Under the pieces are notes generated by a model. The model was not told where the DNA came from and did no database searches. It saw only the letters and a list, made by a program, of their open reading frames with translations. 64,000 bases of DNA from Siphonodentalium dalli. Taxonomy: Eukaryota > Mollusca > Scaphopoda > Gadilida > Siphonodentaliidae. Location: positions 144,055,559 to 144,119,558 of the forward strand of contig CP136066.1 in NCBI GenBank assembly GCA_032622095.1, given 5' to 3'. Positions within the stretch are counted from its first letter, which is position 1; the number at the start of each line of letters is the position of its first letter. The position numbers were made by a program, and so were the translations under genes. Positions 23,835-34,639 of this stretch are shown in pieces.

Positions 23835-24360
23835 TCGGTCTAGATCATGCCATGAATCTCTACTCTGGCTATGCCCGTAAAGATCATATTCCACCAGCTC
23901 AAAACTTGGGAACGTTTTGTAATGCTGGCATGGAACTTTATAACCTTGAAAAAAATAACGTAGGTAAGCCTGATTTAGCTTGTCTGTCATTTGCAGAATG
24001 AGGTCCCCAGAGGATGAATTTAGTGACGCTATCCCGCATATCGGGCTAGGATCACTAAATTCACCCTCTGGGGACCTTATTCTACATGGCCTCATCTGCT
24101 ATGGGAGACGTAGACTCAGATTGACATTCCCAAATGATGAATATTGTGATGTACACCCATTGGGAACCTCAATTATGCAATGTGTTGTCTGCCAATTGGG
24201 GATATATAGAAAAAAGTAATAGAATCTATTTTATAATAAAGAAACTTTCCAGAGAAGATGAGGCCTAAGCAGAATGAGGTCCCCCAGAGGGTGAATGTTT
24301 TATATTGGAGGAATATGATCTCTACAATGGTAGCCAGAGTAGAGATTCATGACATAATCA
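23835..24360. repeat. Family A MITE (copy 3) with a family B hairpin in its middle
   Basis: Family A ends are present (AGATCATGCCATGAATCTCT at about 23831 and AGAGATTCATGACATAATCA at about 24342). The interior from about 23970 to 24297 is instead family B sequence: CTGTCATTTGCAGAATGAGG, TGACGCTATCCCGCATATCG, CTCTGGGGACCTTATTCT, then part of the next unit. Confidence 0.75.
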
Positions 24361-25935
24361 ACAATCGATCATGAGCCATGAACAAATTCAATCAGTGTGT
24401 GTGTTTTTAACTCTACAATTGGAATTTATATACTAATATTGTTAAAGCATAGCAGGCGCTTATCAGTCTAAGTTACTGAAGAGATACAAAGTGATATATC
24501 AGAACCAAGTTATTATAGCTCAGAACTGGCAACAAATGGCAAAAAAAAATAAAAAATGAAGGCTTTGCATTTTGCAGTTCCAGGGAGATAACTCAACAAC
24601 CGATGAGACAATCCAGCCAATGTTTTTACTCTTGTATTTTTTTGCGAAGAATCTTGGCCTATCCGAGGGGTGAATTACAGTGCACACTCTCAGACTCATA
24701 ATGATAAAACTCACCGGAAATGTACTGATACCTTCCTTTGATTAAACTGTCCACTCCCGAAAAGCAGTTCTTTGATTGGAATTCTCAACATTTTGGCAAC
24801 AGTTTCTGCTTATAAGAAAAAATCATTGCTTAGAAAACTCATAACAAATTCTTTATGATTACTCCCATTTCCAGAGTGGAAAAATGGCGTGGTTTGGAAG
24901 GTCTTTATATTCATTAACCCATTCTATACTAAATACTGAACATTTCCCTCCAATAAATGGACCCCTTTCCTGCTCTTTCTATACTTTGTTATCTTTCTGC
25001 TTACTATTCCTGAAAACCCGTCCAGATGAATAGTAGATCATTCCGATGTATACAATCCATTTAGTATTAATTAATTAACTAATGTAAAAACTATTCTATC
25101 ATATTGACTCCATGTCTATATCTCTCCCAATATATATCTCCCACATCAAAATCGTCAATATCAAGCTATGTACATATATTCACTGAATCCCGATGCTGAA
25201 AAAGGAAAAATGAAATGTTTGTGCACCTTGTTGCATATCTATAATAGGCTATGTAGCCTGGTCTTACATTATGATTTGGGAAAACTTGGATTTTAATTAA
25301 TAGCTTGAGATTTTGAGATGCAGTCAGGAAATACATGTATGGCCTGGTATGGCACTAACATTTGAAACATTATATAACCAGCATGGGATGTAACTCCTAT
25401 CCTCTGCAAACAAGTAGTATTCATAGATGTTGTATATGATGTCTTGTCTGAGATTTCATTGTCCACCAACCAGAGATCTGTATTTCTTAAAGATGGTCGA
25501 TCTCTTACGGGCCACAATTACATATTTTTTTTAAATCCCAATTTCAAGACCAAAATTGCTATTTTATGAATAAAAATACAGATAAAATTGAACATGAAGA
25601 TGGGGTGTATTATTTGTCTATAAAGGCATAAAACAGTGCTTTATTTTTATCGTAATTAATGGTAAATCGCTTAGCTGATGTGCAGTTTGCAGTGATTGAG
25701 GCTGCTAACTAGAGTTCTCCTTCTTGTTAAGCTCTGAATGTTTTCGCATGGATATTTGTTGTAAAAAAATAGCCCCTAAATCGGTCCCACGAATGTCATA
25801 AGAAATTATAAATAAAATTGATATTAATTTTCTGGACAGGTGTCTGATTCATATCTCTTATTCTATACCTTGTAATCAAAATAAAACTTGCTGGGAAGAG
25901 ATAGACCATCATTAATAAACTATATTGTAAACTTC
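24361..25935. other. Intergenic DNA, no supported gene
   Basis: Mostly unique AT-rich DNA. Minus-strand ORFs at 24520-24714 and 25293-25517 were inspected. They lack matching splice context and family similarity that I can name, so I leave them uncalled. Confidence 0.35.
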
Positions 25936-26176
25936 AATGGTGCAGCATTAAAGATCCTGTGCCAGGGCATTCTCTTATAAATGCAAACCTCCAAAGGGAG
26001 CCTCGCATATATAATAGAATGCACTGGCTGACAAGATCAAGGTAAATATTGTCAGGCCAATGTATTTTCTTATATATGCGAGGCTCCCTATGTGAGGCTC
26101 ACATATATATGAGAATGAATTGGCACAGGGTTTTTACAAAATTTCAGGAAGCTGCGCATGCAGTCATGGAAGGGTT
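25936..26176. mobile_element. piggyBac-type MITE, family C copy 3 (inverse orientation)
   Basis: Reads in the opposite sense to the other copies: GGTGCAGCATTAAAGATCCT at the left, the internal TTCTTATATATGCGAGGCTC palindromes, and GCAGTCATGGAAGGG at the right. The TTAA borders are degraded (right flank GGGTTCAATT), implying an older insertion. Confidence 0.7.
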
Positions 26177-26618
26177 CAATTGCAAATGTTTTTAATATCA
26201 ACTGATGAATCTCCAAAAATTATCTGCAATAATTTGTTGCAATTATAAAAAGGTGATCATTTTTGTTTCTTGCTTTGATTGCAAGAGTGGACAGACTGAA
26301 TAACCAATAAGCACTCCGGAAGAAATTAAGATCTTCTCATATGCAGAACACTCAATGTTATATCCAATGTCTTGATTTAATAGAAGCTGGAAGCGCTCAA
26401 ACATGGTAGAATTGTTTCTCTGTGGATTTATAACAAATATTTAACCTATAAATGGTTTTGTAAAGATGGAAGTGAGTGTAACGACGACTTTCGAGTAAAT
26501 ACCAACATGCATTTGTGTTTGCTCAATGGTTTTGAAATCTAGATCTGAAATTATATCGCTTGTTGAATTCACTAACCATCACCCCACACATGATGCTTCA
26601 TTGTCCTACCATCTATCT

Positions 26619-26767
26619 ACAGTAATGCCCAAAGTATATGACCCTTTAACCACAGCAGAATTATGGGGAATTTTTCAGGATTTAGTCGGAAATATATCCG
26701 ACTAAATCCTGAAAAATTTCCCATAATTCTGCTGTGGTTTTAGGGTCGATTATTTAGAACATAACTC
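26619..26767. mobile_element. Palindromic MITE, family D copy 2 (shortened)
   Basis: Begins ACAGTAATGCCCAAAG and ends GGGTCGATTATTTAGAAC. The centre is GTCGGAAATATATCCGAC, so the middle hairpin present in copies 1 and 3 is missing. It lies about 50 bases upstream of the candidate exon at 26816. Confidence 0.75.
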
Positions 26768-26815
26768 ACCTATCTAAACTACACAGGATTCATACTGTCA
26801 TAATTTCTATTGCAG

Positions 26816-26876
26816 TTGCTTCCAGATTCCGTATGAAGTCGATGACTATGAGGAATGGCATGTGGTGAAATCTTGA
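26816..26876 (+). CDS. Possible terminal exon (unassigned)
   Basis: A strong acceptor (TTTCTATTGCAG) is followed by a frame reading CFQIPYEVDDYEEWHVVKS and TGA, with ATTAAA about 100 bases downstream at 26976-26981. This frame needs two bases from a preceding exon, which exon 4 (one base) cannot give. Exon 2 (two bases) could. It may be an alternative last exon of the plus-strand gene or belong to an unseen gene. Confidence 0.3.
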
Positions 26877-26983
26877 ACATTCCCTACAACACCAAACTCA
26901 GAAACTGTGCACACTGCATGACTCAACCTTTTCTGATGAACTGAAGATTTTTGAATTTGATTTATTGTCTTAAAGATTAAATA

Positions 26984-27170
26984 TTATTTTAGATACGTCT
27001 GCCTGATATCACATCCTTCAGCAATAATGGTATATGGCTCCCACACGTCAGACTTATTGAAGTTCAAGGGCAGGATTTTGTGAACATCTAAAAAAAAAGA
27101 GTTCCCTGAGCTGTAGTGCCTCTGCCACAGAAAAAAGTGTGATTCATTGTCAGCAATGATAGAACAGTTC
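26984..27170 (-). CDS. Possible minus-strand terminal exon (unassigned)
   Basis: After a candidate acceptor (GACTGTGACTCAG on the minus strand) an ORF reads ADNESHFFLWQRHYSSGNSF and then a segment ending NKSDVWEPYTIIAEGCDIRQ before a stop. The composition looks coding, but no other exon of such a gene was identified and no family is recognised. Confidence 0.25.
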
Positions 27171-27736
27171 TGAGTCACAGTCATATTGAATGATGGGATG
27201 AGAATTAGCCATTAGATGTTACAAGTTAAAAACATCGGGGGCAAGGGTTCGGGAACAGATTCAGTTCTCTTTGTGAATGTAATTATGGAGAGAATTCCGG
27301 GTTATTTGTTCCTAATATTGCTTTAAAAAAAAGAGTGTTTGTCTCAATTTACTGAATGGAAAGTTGAAAATAGTCTTCATATTTTCTGTCACTTGGTTAA
27401 GTTTTTTTGGGTAAAATATGTATTAGGTATCATGTATTAGGATTTATAAACATATTGTAAACATATTTTAATCCCCAAAATTTAGAGGTTCAGTTTTCTC
27501 TGCTAATTGTACATGTAACTATGGAGAGAGTTCCAGGTTAGTTTAAAATAAAGAGCGTTTATCTCACTATACTGCATGGAAAGTTGGAACTAGTTTAATA
27601 AATTTCTATGTCATGGATAAGTATTCTTAGAGCAGAAAAATATAAAAACATAAATTAAGCCCCAAGAAATGGTCAAAACTGTAATTAGCACCGTACTTTT
27701 AATTTGTTAAAGACATATGGTGGCTTATGTCAATGA

Positions 27737-27851
27737 ACAAGACAGTCAATGACTGTGGGGTCGCTCACCAGACTGCAAAGACTGATAAGACTGGGACTCT
27801 GGAGACCAAAACAGTCAGCACTTTTCATAATCACTTTAAAAGAAGTAGATT
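27737..27851 (+). repeat. 115-bp direct duplicate of 33413-33527
   Basis: The segment starting AACAAGACAGTCAATGACTG is repeated almost base for base at 33413-33527 with about two mismatches. The short ORF that begins here is therefore not treated as a gene. Confidence 0.85.
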
Positions 27852-28189
27852 TAAACAGGTTATGTGGCTAGAGAGACTTCAAGTATGTAGCTTGGTGAAA
27901 ATCCACCTTGAAATTGCCAACTGTACACTACTGATCACCCCCCTCCTCCAGCTCAACAAGTCCCCTCCCGACCGGGCTCCAGACTCCCAAGTCTTAGGTT
28001 GGAATTTCACAACCGACACCTCAAACTTTCTCAATTGTTGGAAATTTCCAATCTCACAAGCGCCTTTTTCTAAAACCATTTAAACATGTTTGAAGCCCAA
28101 TTATCCATGGACCCAAAACACAATACATGTATGTCAGACCAATCAGTCAGGTGGTTCCAAGGTAGATGTTTTAATGAATTTGGTATTTC

Positions 28190-28760
28190 GATGATTTTAT
28201 TGGACACAAAAGTGTTAACTCCCCATAGCCTGCCATTTCTTGACAGGTTGACCTCATTTTAACAAATCTGAATCTCAGTCACTAAAGGATCCTCCTGATT
28301 CCTCCATACTATATGTATTAAAGCTAAATAGTCCAAACTCTCTTGAGAAGACATTTTAAGAATTACTATAGAGACATATAGTTATGTCCCTGGTCCCACG
28401 GTGGGACCAGGGACATAACTATATGTCTCTATAGTAATTCTCCCACCCTATTTAACCTGGTGACCCCATCTGAATAAATTTGAATCCCAGACACCAAAGA
28501 ACCCTTCATACATATCATAAATATCAGTAAAATAGACCTGATGGTCCTTGTGAAGGAAGCATATTAAGAGGGAAACGGTCCTTCGCTTGGCCCCTATTTG
28601 ACCAGGTGACCCCATTAAAAAAAATCTGCATTGCAGTCAAGGAAGAACATTCCATTCTATATAAGCCAACTAGTTCTTGCAAACATATTTTAAGAATTAC
28701 TATGTAGTGAAATAGTTAAGTCTCTTGCTCTGGCCTTATTTGACTTTGTGATCCCATTTT
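28190..28760 (+). repeat. Family E dispersed repeat (TTGAACAAATCTGAA subunits), with perfect inverted insert
   Basis: Several 140-160 bp subunits of the pattern ATGTCCCTGG-C - TTGACC-GGTGACC - AACAAATCTGAA - CCAAAGG - CATACCAAAT, as in 30.66-31.03, 32.7-34.45 and 36.74-37.37 kb. One subunit boundary carries the perfect palindrome at 28360-28440. Confidence 0.75.
28360..28440. repeat. Perfect 81-bp palindrome (40-bp arms, 1-bp centre)
   Basis: The left arm, 28360-28399, is the exact reverse complement of 28401-28440, centred on G 28400 (GGTCCCACGGTGGGACC). It consists of family E sequence (AGTTATGTCCCTGG) joined to its own mirror image. Confidence 0.95.
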
Positions 28761-28789
28761 CACAAAGGATAAGAATTAACTTTCCCAGT

Positions 28790-29815
28790 TGAAGTTGGTG
28801 ATATTCACCCATTAGGCACCTCATTTATGAATTTTATCTTCTGCAAATTAGGGGATATAGAAACTTCCTAGAAGGGAAATTTAACTAACAACAATGTAAA
28901 TTTGATACTATAGATACTTCCCAGAAGATGAGGCCTAAGCAGAATGAGGTATCCAGATGGTGAATTTGGTGATGCTAGCCTGCTGTGCGGGATAGCATCA
29001 CAAAAAGCGTGTCTGTTTCTACATTGTGCATGCCTGGCCTCAAGCAACACAATGTATTATACAATCAAGCCTTGAAATAGTGTGATAGTGTGTCTGTCAT
29101 TTGCAGAATGAGGTCCCCAGAGGGTGAATTTAGTGACGCTAAATTCACCCTCTGGGGACCTCATTCTGATAAGGCCCTCAACTGCTATGGAAGATCTAGA
29201 ATATAATTGAATTTCCCCAGTTGAAGTTGGTGATGTTCACCCATTGGGCCCCTCAATTATGAATTTTATCTTCTGCAAATTAGGGGATATAGAAACTTCC
29301 TAGAAGGGAAATTTAACTAACAACAATGTAAATTTGATACTATAGATACTTCCCAGAAGATGAGGCCTAAGCAGAATGAGGTCTCCAGATGGTGAATTTG
29401 GTGATGCTAGCCCGCTGTGTGGGATAGCATCACTAAAAGCATGTCTGTTCCTACATTGTGCATGTCTGGCCTCAAGCAACACAATGTATTATACAATCAA
29501 GCCTTGAAATAGTCTGTCTGTTATTTGCAGAATGAGGTCCCCAGAGGGTGAATTTAGTGACGCTATCCTGCACAGCGGGCTAGTATCACTAAATTCACCC
29601 TCTGGGGACCTCATTCTGATAAGGCCCTCAACTGCTATTTAAGACCTAGAATAAGATTGAAGTTCCCCAGTTGAAGTTGGTGATGTTCACCCATTGGGCA
29701 CCTCAATCATGAATTTTATCTTCTGCAAATTAGGGGATATATAAACTTCCTAGAAGGGAAATTTAACTAACAACAATGTAAATTTGATACTATAGATACT
29801 TCACAGAAAATGAAA
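28790..29815. repeat. Tandem family B units of about 430-450 bp
   Basis: The block AATTAGGGGATATAGAAACT - CTAGAAGGGAAATTTAACTA - CAGAAGATGAGGCCTAAGCA starts near 28848, 29278 and 29728. Each unit contains one or two hairpins of TGAGGTCCCCAGAGGGTGAA type. Two 60-codon minus-strand ORFs occur at the same place in units 1 and 2 and are repeat-derived. Confidence 0.85.
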
Positions 29816-30221
29816 TTAATCTGATTTTAATGACCACTGAGTGATAATGTAAACAACAAGGGTGCTTCATTGATAACACCATTAATCTCAGTTAAATTAC
29901 AAATGACATTAATTACACTCTCTGGGGATGGAAAGCACTATGGCACAGCAGATGTTATCTACCCATCTGCCAGTTGTATAAATGTGTGTCCATCAGAGCA
30001 CATGGGTGGCTTGCTGTAGTAGAGAACACAAGGATTTAAAGTCATTTACTGAACATTTCTGTACATCTGTCTGTTCCTGATTTCTCCCAAACCCCTGATT
30101 TCAACCAAATATAGTGGAGTGACTAGAGGTACCTCCCCTCCCCTCCCAAAGATGTAATGTCATAGGTTCTTCAAAATTTTAATGAGTTTTTTTTATTTTA
30201 TTTAAAAATAAATTTTTTTAT
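29816..30221. other. Intergenic DNA, no gene seen
   Basis: No supported exon or repeat, apart from an AT-rich run (30180-30221) whose inverse (30557-30615) lies on the other side of the piggyBac-type MITE. Confidence 0.4.
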
Positions 30222-30225
30222 TTAA

Positions 30226-30553
30226 CCTCTTCGCTGCTATGACGTCCGTATCTATTACGGACATAAAAGTGCACGCCGTGTGCTATATGGTCCGTAGGTA
30301 CTACGGACCTACTTCAGCACACTAGAAGTAGGCCATTATATATAATGGAACTTAGAGATTAGTGCATCGGAATAACTGTATCTCGATGTTTCAAACAGTG
30401 TATGATGTTCCACGATTGTGAACGATAATAGCATTTCAGCTGAGTCACTTTTATGGTTCTTTTGACATTCCCGCTATATTTTTCCATTGGAAAATGCCAA
30501 TAACGTCAACAGCCCAGCACACGACGTCATAACGTCATTTAGCAGCGAAGAGG
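30226..30553. mobile_element. piggyBac-type MITE with TTAA target duplication
   Basis: 328 bp flanked by TTAA (30222-30225 and 30554-30557). The TIRs share 13 perfect bases, CCTCTTCGCTGCT, followed by an offset ATGACGT. Internal inverted pairs GTCCGTATCTATTACGGAC and GGTCCGTAGGTACTACGGACC are present. TTAA duplications and CC-starting TIRs are typical of piggyBac elements. No coding capacity. Confidence 0.9.
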
Positions 30554-30659
30554 TTAATAAAAAAAAAAATATTTATTAAAAATAAAATATATCTATATAT
30601 TTTATTTTTTTTGGTTAAATTGAGCAATAAGTTAAATTGAATTTAAAAAAAAAAAATTC

Positions 30660-31040
30660 AGATTTATGTCCATAGCCCCACCCACATTTGACCCAGTGCC
30701 CTCATTTGAACAAATCTGAACCACAGTCACCCAAGGTACCCTCATACCAAATATGAACCCATTCGGCCCGACAACTTCAGAAAAGAAGTCGTTTTAAGAA
30801 TTACTATGTGGAAAAATAGTTATGGTCCTGACATCAAAACTATTTGACTTGGTGACCTCATTTGAACAAATCTGAATGAGAGTCACCTAGGGAACATCCA
30901 CACCAAATATGAACCAATTCGATATGATGGTTTCAGAGGAGAAGATGTTTTTTTAAAAGTTGACGGACAGACGGACGGACGGACGACGAGTGATGACTAT
31001 AGCTCCACCGGATACTTTGTCTCAGGTGAGCTAATAAAAC
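30660..31040 (+). repeat. Family E copy with GACGGACGGACG tract and TAGCTC...GAGCTAA end
   Basis: Two TTGAACAAATCTGAA subunits, then GACGGACAGACGGACGGACG, GAGTGATGACTATAGCTCCA and a terminal CTCAGGTGAGCTAA. The last 35 bases can fold through TAGCTC/GAGCTA. Confidence 0.8.
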
Positions 31041-31149
31041 TGATAAGTTAGTATCCAAACACTATCCCCAATGTAGATAGCAATGTAGCAATGAACTAAG
31101 TTGTCGAAAATTCTAACCACATTGACTAGCAGAAAAAAATTAATGTGTC

Positions 31150-31569
31150 AATGACACTGTAGCTCAACTTAGGTTGGGGAATAATTTAATGGTTGACAGT
31201 AAATGGAGGAATAGGAAAGGTGCTAATTGAAATGTCTAAGAAAGACAAGATGTACATGTCAATATCAACATTCATGGCAGGTTTCATAATGATCGGATCA
31301 GGGATGTGGTGATTATGGTGTGCCAAAGGATTTAGTGATGCAAAGAGTAAATTCTAAAATGGCCACCGGCAGCCATGTTTTTTTCCGAATTACCCCAAAA
31401 TGACCTGTCCCCATCTACAGCCTTTACAAATCTCATGTTTCTGATCAAAGTCATGCAAAGAGTAAAATCCAAGATGGCTGCTGGCGGCCATGTTTTTTGT
31501 TGACGGACACACGGACGACGGACGCCAAACCATGGCAATAGCTCAAACTTACAAAGTAAGTTGAGCTAA
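31150..31569 (+). mobile_element. Short member of the GGCTGCTGGCGGCCAT element (two units)
   Basis: The left end, GACACTGTAGCTCAACTTAG, and right end, AAGTAAGTTGAGCTAAC, are inverted. Between them lie one full and one partial unit containing ATGGC(C/T)GC(C/T)GGC(A/G)GCCATG, then a GACGGACACACGGACGACGG tract. It is the compact counterpart of the 59222-61990 array. Confidence 0.8.
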
Positions 31570-32700
31570 CAATGGTTGAACTGTGCACAAATGTAATTAT
31601 TTACAGCTTGATTGGGGACGCATATTATTGGATATAAATATTACAATACGGCAATGCTTCAGTGAATAATAAACACTGATTCATTTAAAACAATGACGCT
31701 GTTTTATGACTATATAGATATCAAATTTATGAAAATAACTTATATTGGGAGGGGGGGGGGGGGTAGTAAAAAATTTGCAGGAAGGTATGCCTTTTATAAT
31801 GACCTAAGTTTGAATATATAGATAAACTTGGCCTGATGTAACTAATGCCTAGATCATTGTGTGCATGGAAAAAGATCGAGCAACTGTCTCAAACATTAAT
31901 GTGACTATCAATTAATGGGTAGAAACTATCTGTCATCAATGCATCAAGCCAATCGGTGAATGATTTGCATGTCTGTCAACTCAGATGATCTCTCACAAGC
32001 CCTGCAGTATACAACTGGTATAGTGCTACGACTGCTTGTCATCTATATATATAAACAAGTAGGATCTGTCCGGATTTTTCTCTCAGACCCCTGGACCGAG
32101 TTCAACCAAATTTGGTGTCATGACTCGTCGTACCCTGACAGATGTTATAATGGTGTTATTCAAACATTTGAATTAAAATAAATAAAATAAAATTGGTTTT
32201 CTTAAATTGAGCAAGGAATTCAATCTAAAAAAAAAATTATTAAAACAATATACATAAATCAAAATGTTTTAATGATCAAAATGTAGTGGTCGCCGCTAAA
32301 TAAAGGCTCTGTCTAAGATCAAAATATGCACGAAGTCCCACAAAGGGAGCCACTTTGACGCTGAATATATCCTGTTTCAGCTAGTTTAGTATAATAGAAG
32401 TAAGTTGCTCAAGTAGAATAACATAAGTGGTATGGAATATGTTAGATAATGGGCTGGTTGACAGACTAATCAGGAACTTGTTAGAAATTAAGAAATTGTG
32501 TGTGTCCTGCACAATGACCTATAGGTTTACAGATAATCAGCAATTTATAAAACATTTTTTTTTCAATTAAAACAGCTTCTGAAACAGGTTAAACTGTTAT
32601 TTGAACAAAATGAGATAATTCCCAGTCATATGAGTTATATCAGTGAGTTGTATTTAGTGAAATTTTGGGGGTGGGTGTCAAAAAATTGGGAGTAAAAAAT
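31570..32700. other. Intergenic DNA, no gene seen
   Basis: AT-rich with a G run at 31750-31763. The ORF at 31960-32181 contains the common repeat phrase TTCAACCAAATTTGGTGTCA and is not treated as a gene. Confidence 0.4.
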
Positions 32701-34450
32701 AAAAAAAATTGCAGGGTTGGGTGGTGGGTCCCCATTTGAACAAATCTGAACCCCAGTCATTCAATGACCCCACATACCAAATATAAACTAAATCGGCTTA
32801 ATGGTTATTGACAAGAAGTCGTTATAAGAATTACCAAGGAGGAATATAGTTATGGCCCTGGTTTCGCAACTGTTTGACACAGTGACCTCATTTGAACAAA
32901 TATTAATGACAGTCACCTAGGGAACATCCACCCCAAATATGATCAAAATGCAAAAATGTAATTTTTTGGTTTTTAGAGTTATGTCCCTGGCTCTGCCCCT
33001 AATTGACCCAGTGACCCAATTTGAACAAATCTGATTCCCAGTCACCCAAGGTCCCTCAGTACCAAATATAAGCTAATTCGGTCCAACATTTTTGTAGAAG
33101 AAGTCATTGTAAGAATTACTATGAGTTATGGCCCTGGTTTCACAACTAATTGACCGGGTGACCTCATTTGAACAAATCTGAACACCAGTCACCAAAGGAC
33201 CCTCCATACCAAATATTAGCTAAATCGGCACAATGGTTATGGACAAGAAGTTGTAAGAATTACTGTGGAGGAATAGAATTATGGCCCTGGTTTCGCAACT
33301 ATTTGACACAGTGACCTCATTTGAACAAATCTGAATGAGAGTCACCTAGGGAACATCCACACCAAATATGAACCAATTTGGTATGATGGTTTCAGAGGAG
33401 AAGATGTTTTTAAACAAGACAGTCAATGACTGTGGGGTCGCTCACCAGACTGCAAAGACTGATAAGACTGGGACTCTGGAGACCACAACAGTCAGAACTT
33501 TTCATAATCACTTTAAAAGAAGTAGATATCTAAAGAGTTAAATCTAAAACAAAAAATTTGGAGTTATGTCCCTGGCCCCGCCCACATTTGACCCAGTGAC
33601 CTGATTTGAACAAATATGAACCCCAGTCACCCAAGGATCCTTCATACCAAATATGAACCCATATAGCCTGATGGTATTTGAGAAGAAGTCACTTTAAGAA
33701 TACTATGGAGGGAAAGAGTTATGGCCCTGGCTTCGCAACTATTTCAAGTGAACTCATTCGAACAAATCTGAATGTGAGTCACCTAGGGAACATCCACACC
33801 AAATATGAAACCATTCGGTCTTATTGTTCTGAAGATGTTTAAAAGAATTACTATGGTGGGAAAGAGTTATGGCCCTGGCTTCGCAACTATTTGACCCAGT
33901 GACCGCATTTGAACAAATCTGAATGAGAATCACCTAGGGAATATCCACACCAAATATGAACCCATTTGGTCTTATGGTTCCAGAGTAGATGTTCAAATAA
34001 TTGTTGTCGGACGGATGGACGGACAGACGATGGACGGACGAGGAGTGATAACTATAGCTCCACCGGAGCACGGGTAGGGTGGCTGGTTGGTAATTAAATC
34101 TCTTATCTCCGCCCCTATTTGAACAAACGTTATCCCCATCTATGAGATCCATTCATTTGGTAATTTCAGACATTAGATTTTAAGAGTTGAACTGAACTGA
34201 TTTTCCTAAAATGACCAAATCTGAAAAAATCTAAACCCCAGTCACCGAAGGACCATCCATACCAAACATAATCTAAATAGTCCAGATGGTTCTTGAGAAG
34301 AAATTGTTTTAAGAATTACTATGGAAGGAAAGAGTTATGGCCCTGACTTCTCACCTATTTGACCTGATGAACTCATTTGAACAAATCTGAATGTGAGTCA
34401 CCTGGGGGACATCCACACCTAAATATATAAACCCATTTGGTCTTTAATAT
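32701..34450 (+). repeat. Long run of family E subunits
   Basis: At least eight diverged 140-160 bp subunits (AGTTATGGCCCTGG, GACC-AGTGACCTCATTTGAA, CACCTAGGGAACATCCACAC). A GGACGGATGGACGGACAGAC tract and TATAGCTCCACCGGAG fall at about 34005-34067. The 115-bp duplicate of 27737-27851 is embedded at 33413-33527. Confidence 0.8.
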
Positions 34451-34639
34451 GTATCTGGAGAAGAAAACAATTGATGGACGGATAGAGACATAATGACAGA
34501 TGGATGGATGGGAGAACAGTCTGACATAGAGACTGACAAATTCAATCCAATATCCCCCCCCCCCCAAGTTTTCTTTGCAAAATCAGGGTATAATGAGTTC
34601 AACTGGATACTGGTGGTTAAGAACATAATATTCGAACAG

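Noticed and set aside
28868-29482. Two near-identical 60-codon minus-strand ORFs
   Set aside because: They occupy the same place in two tandem family B units, so their similarity reflects the DNA repeat and not a protein family.
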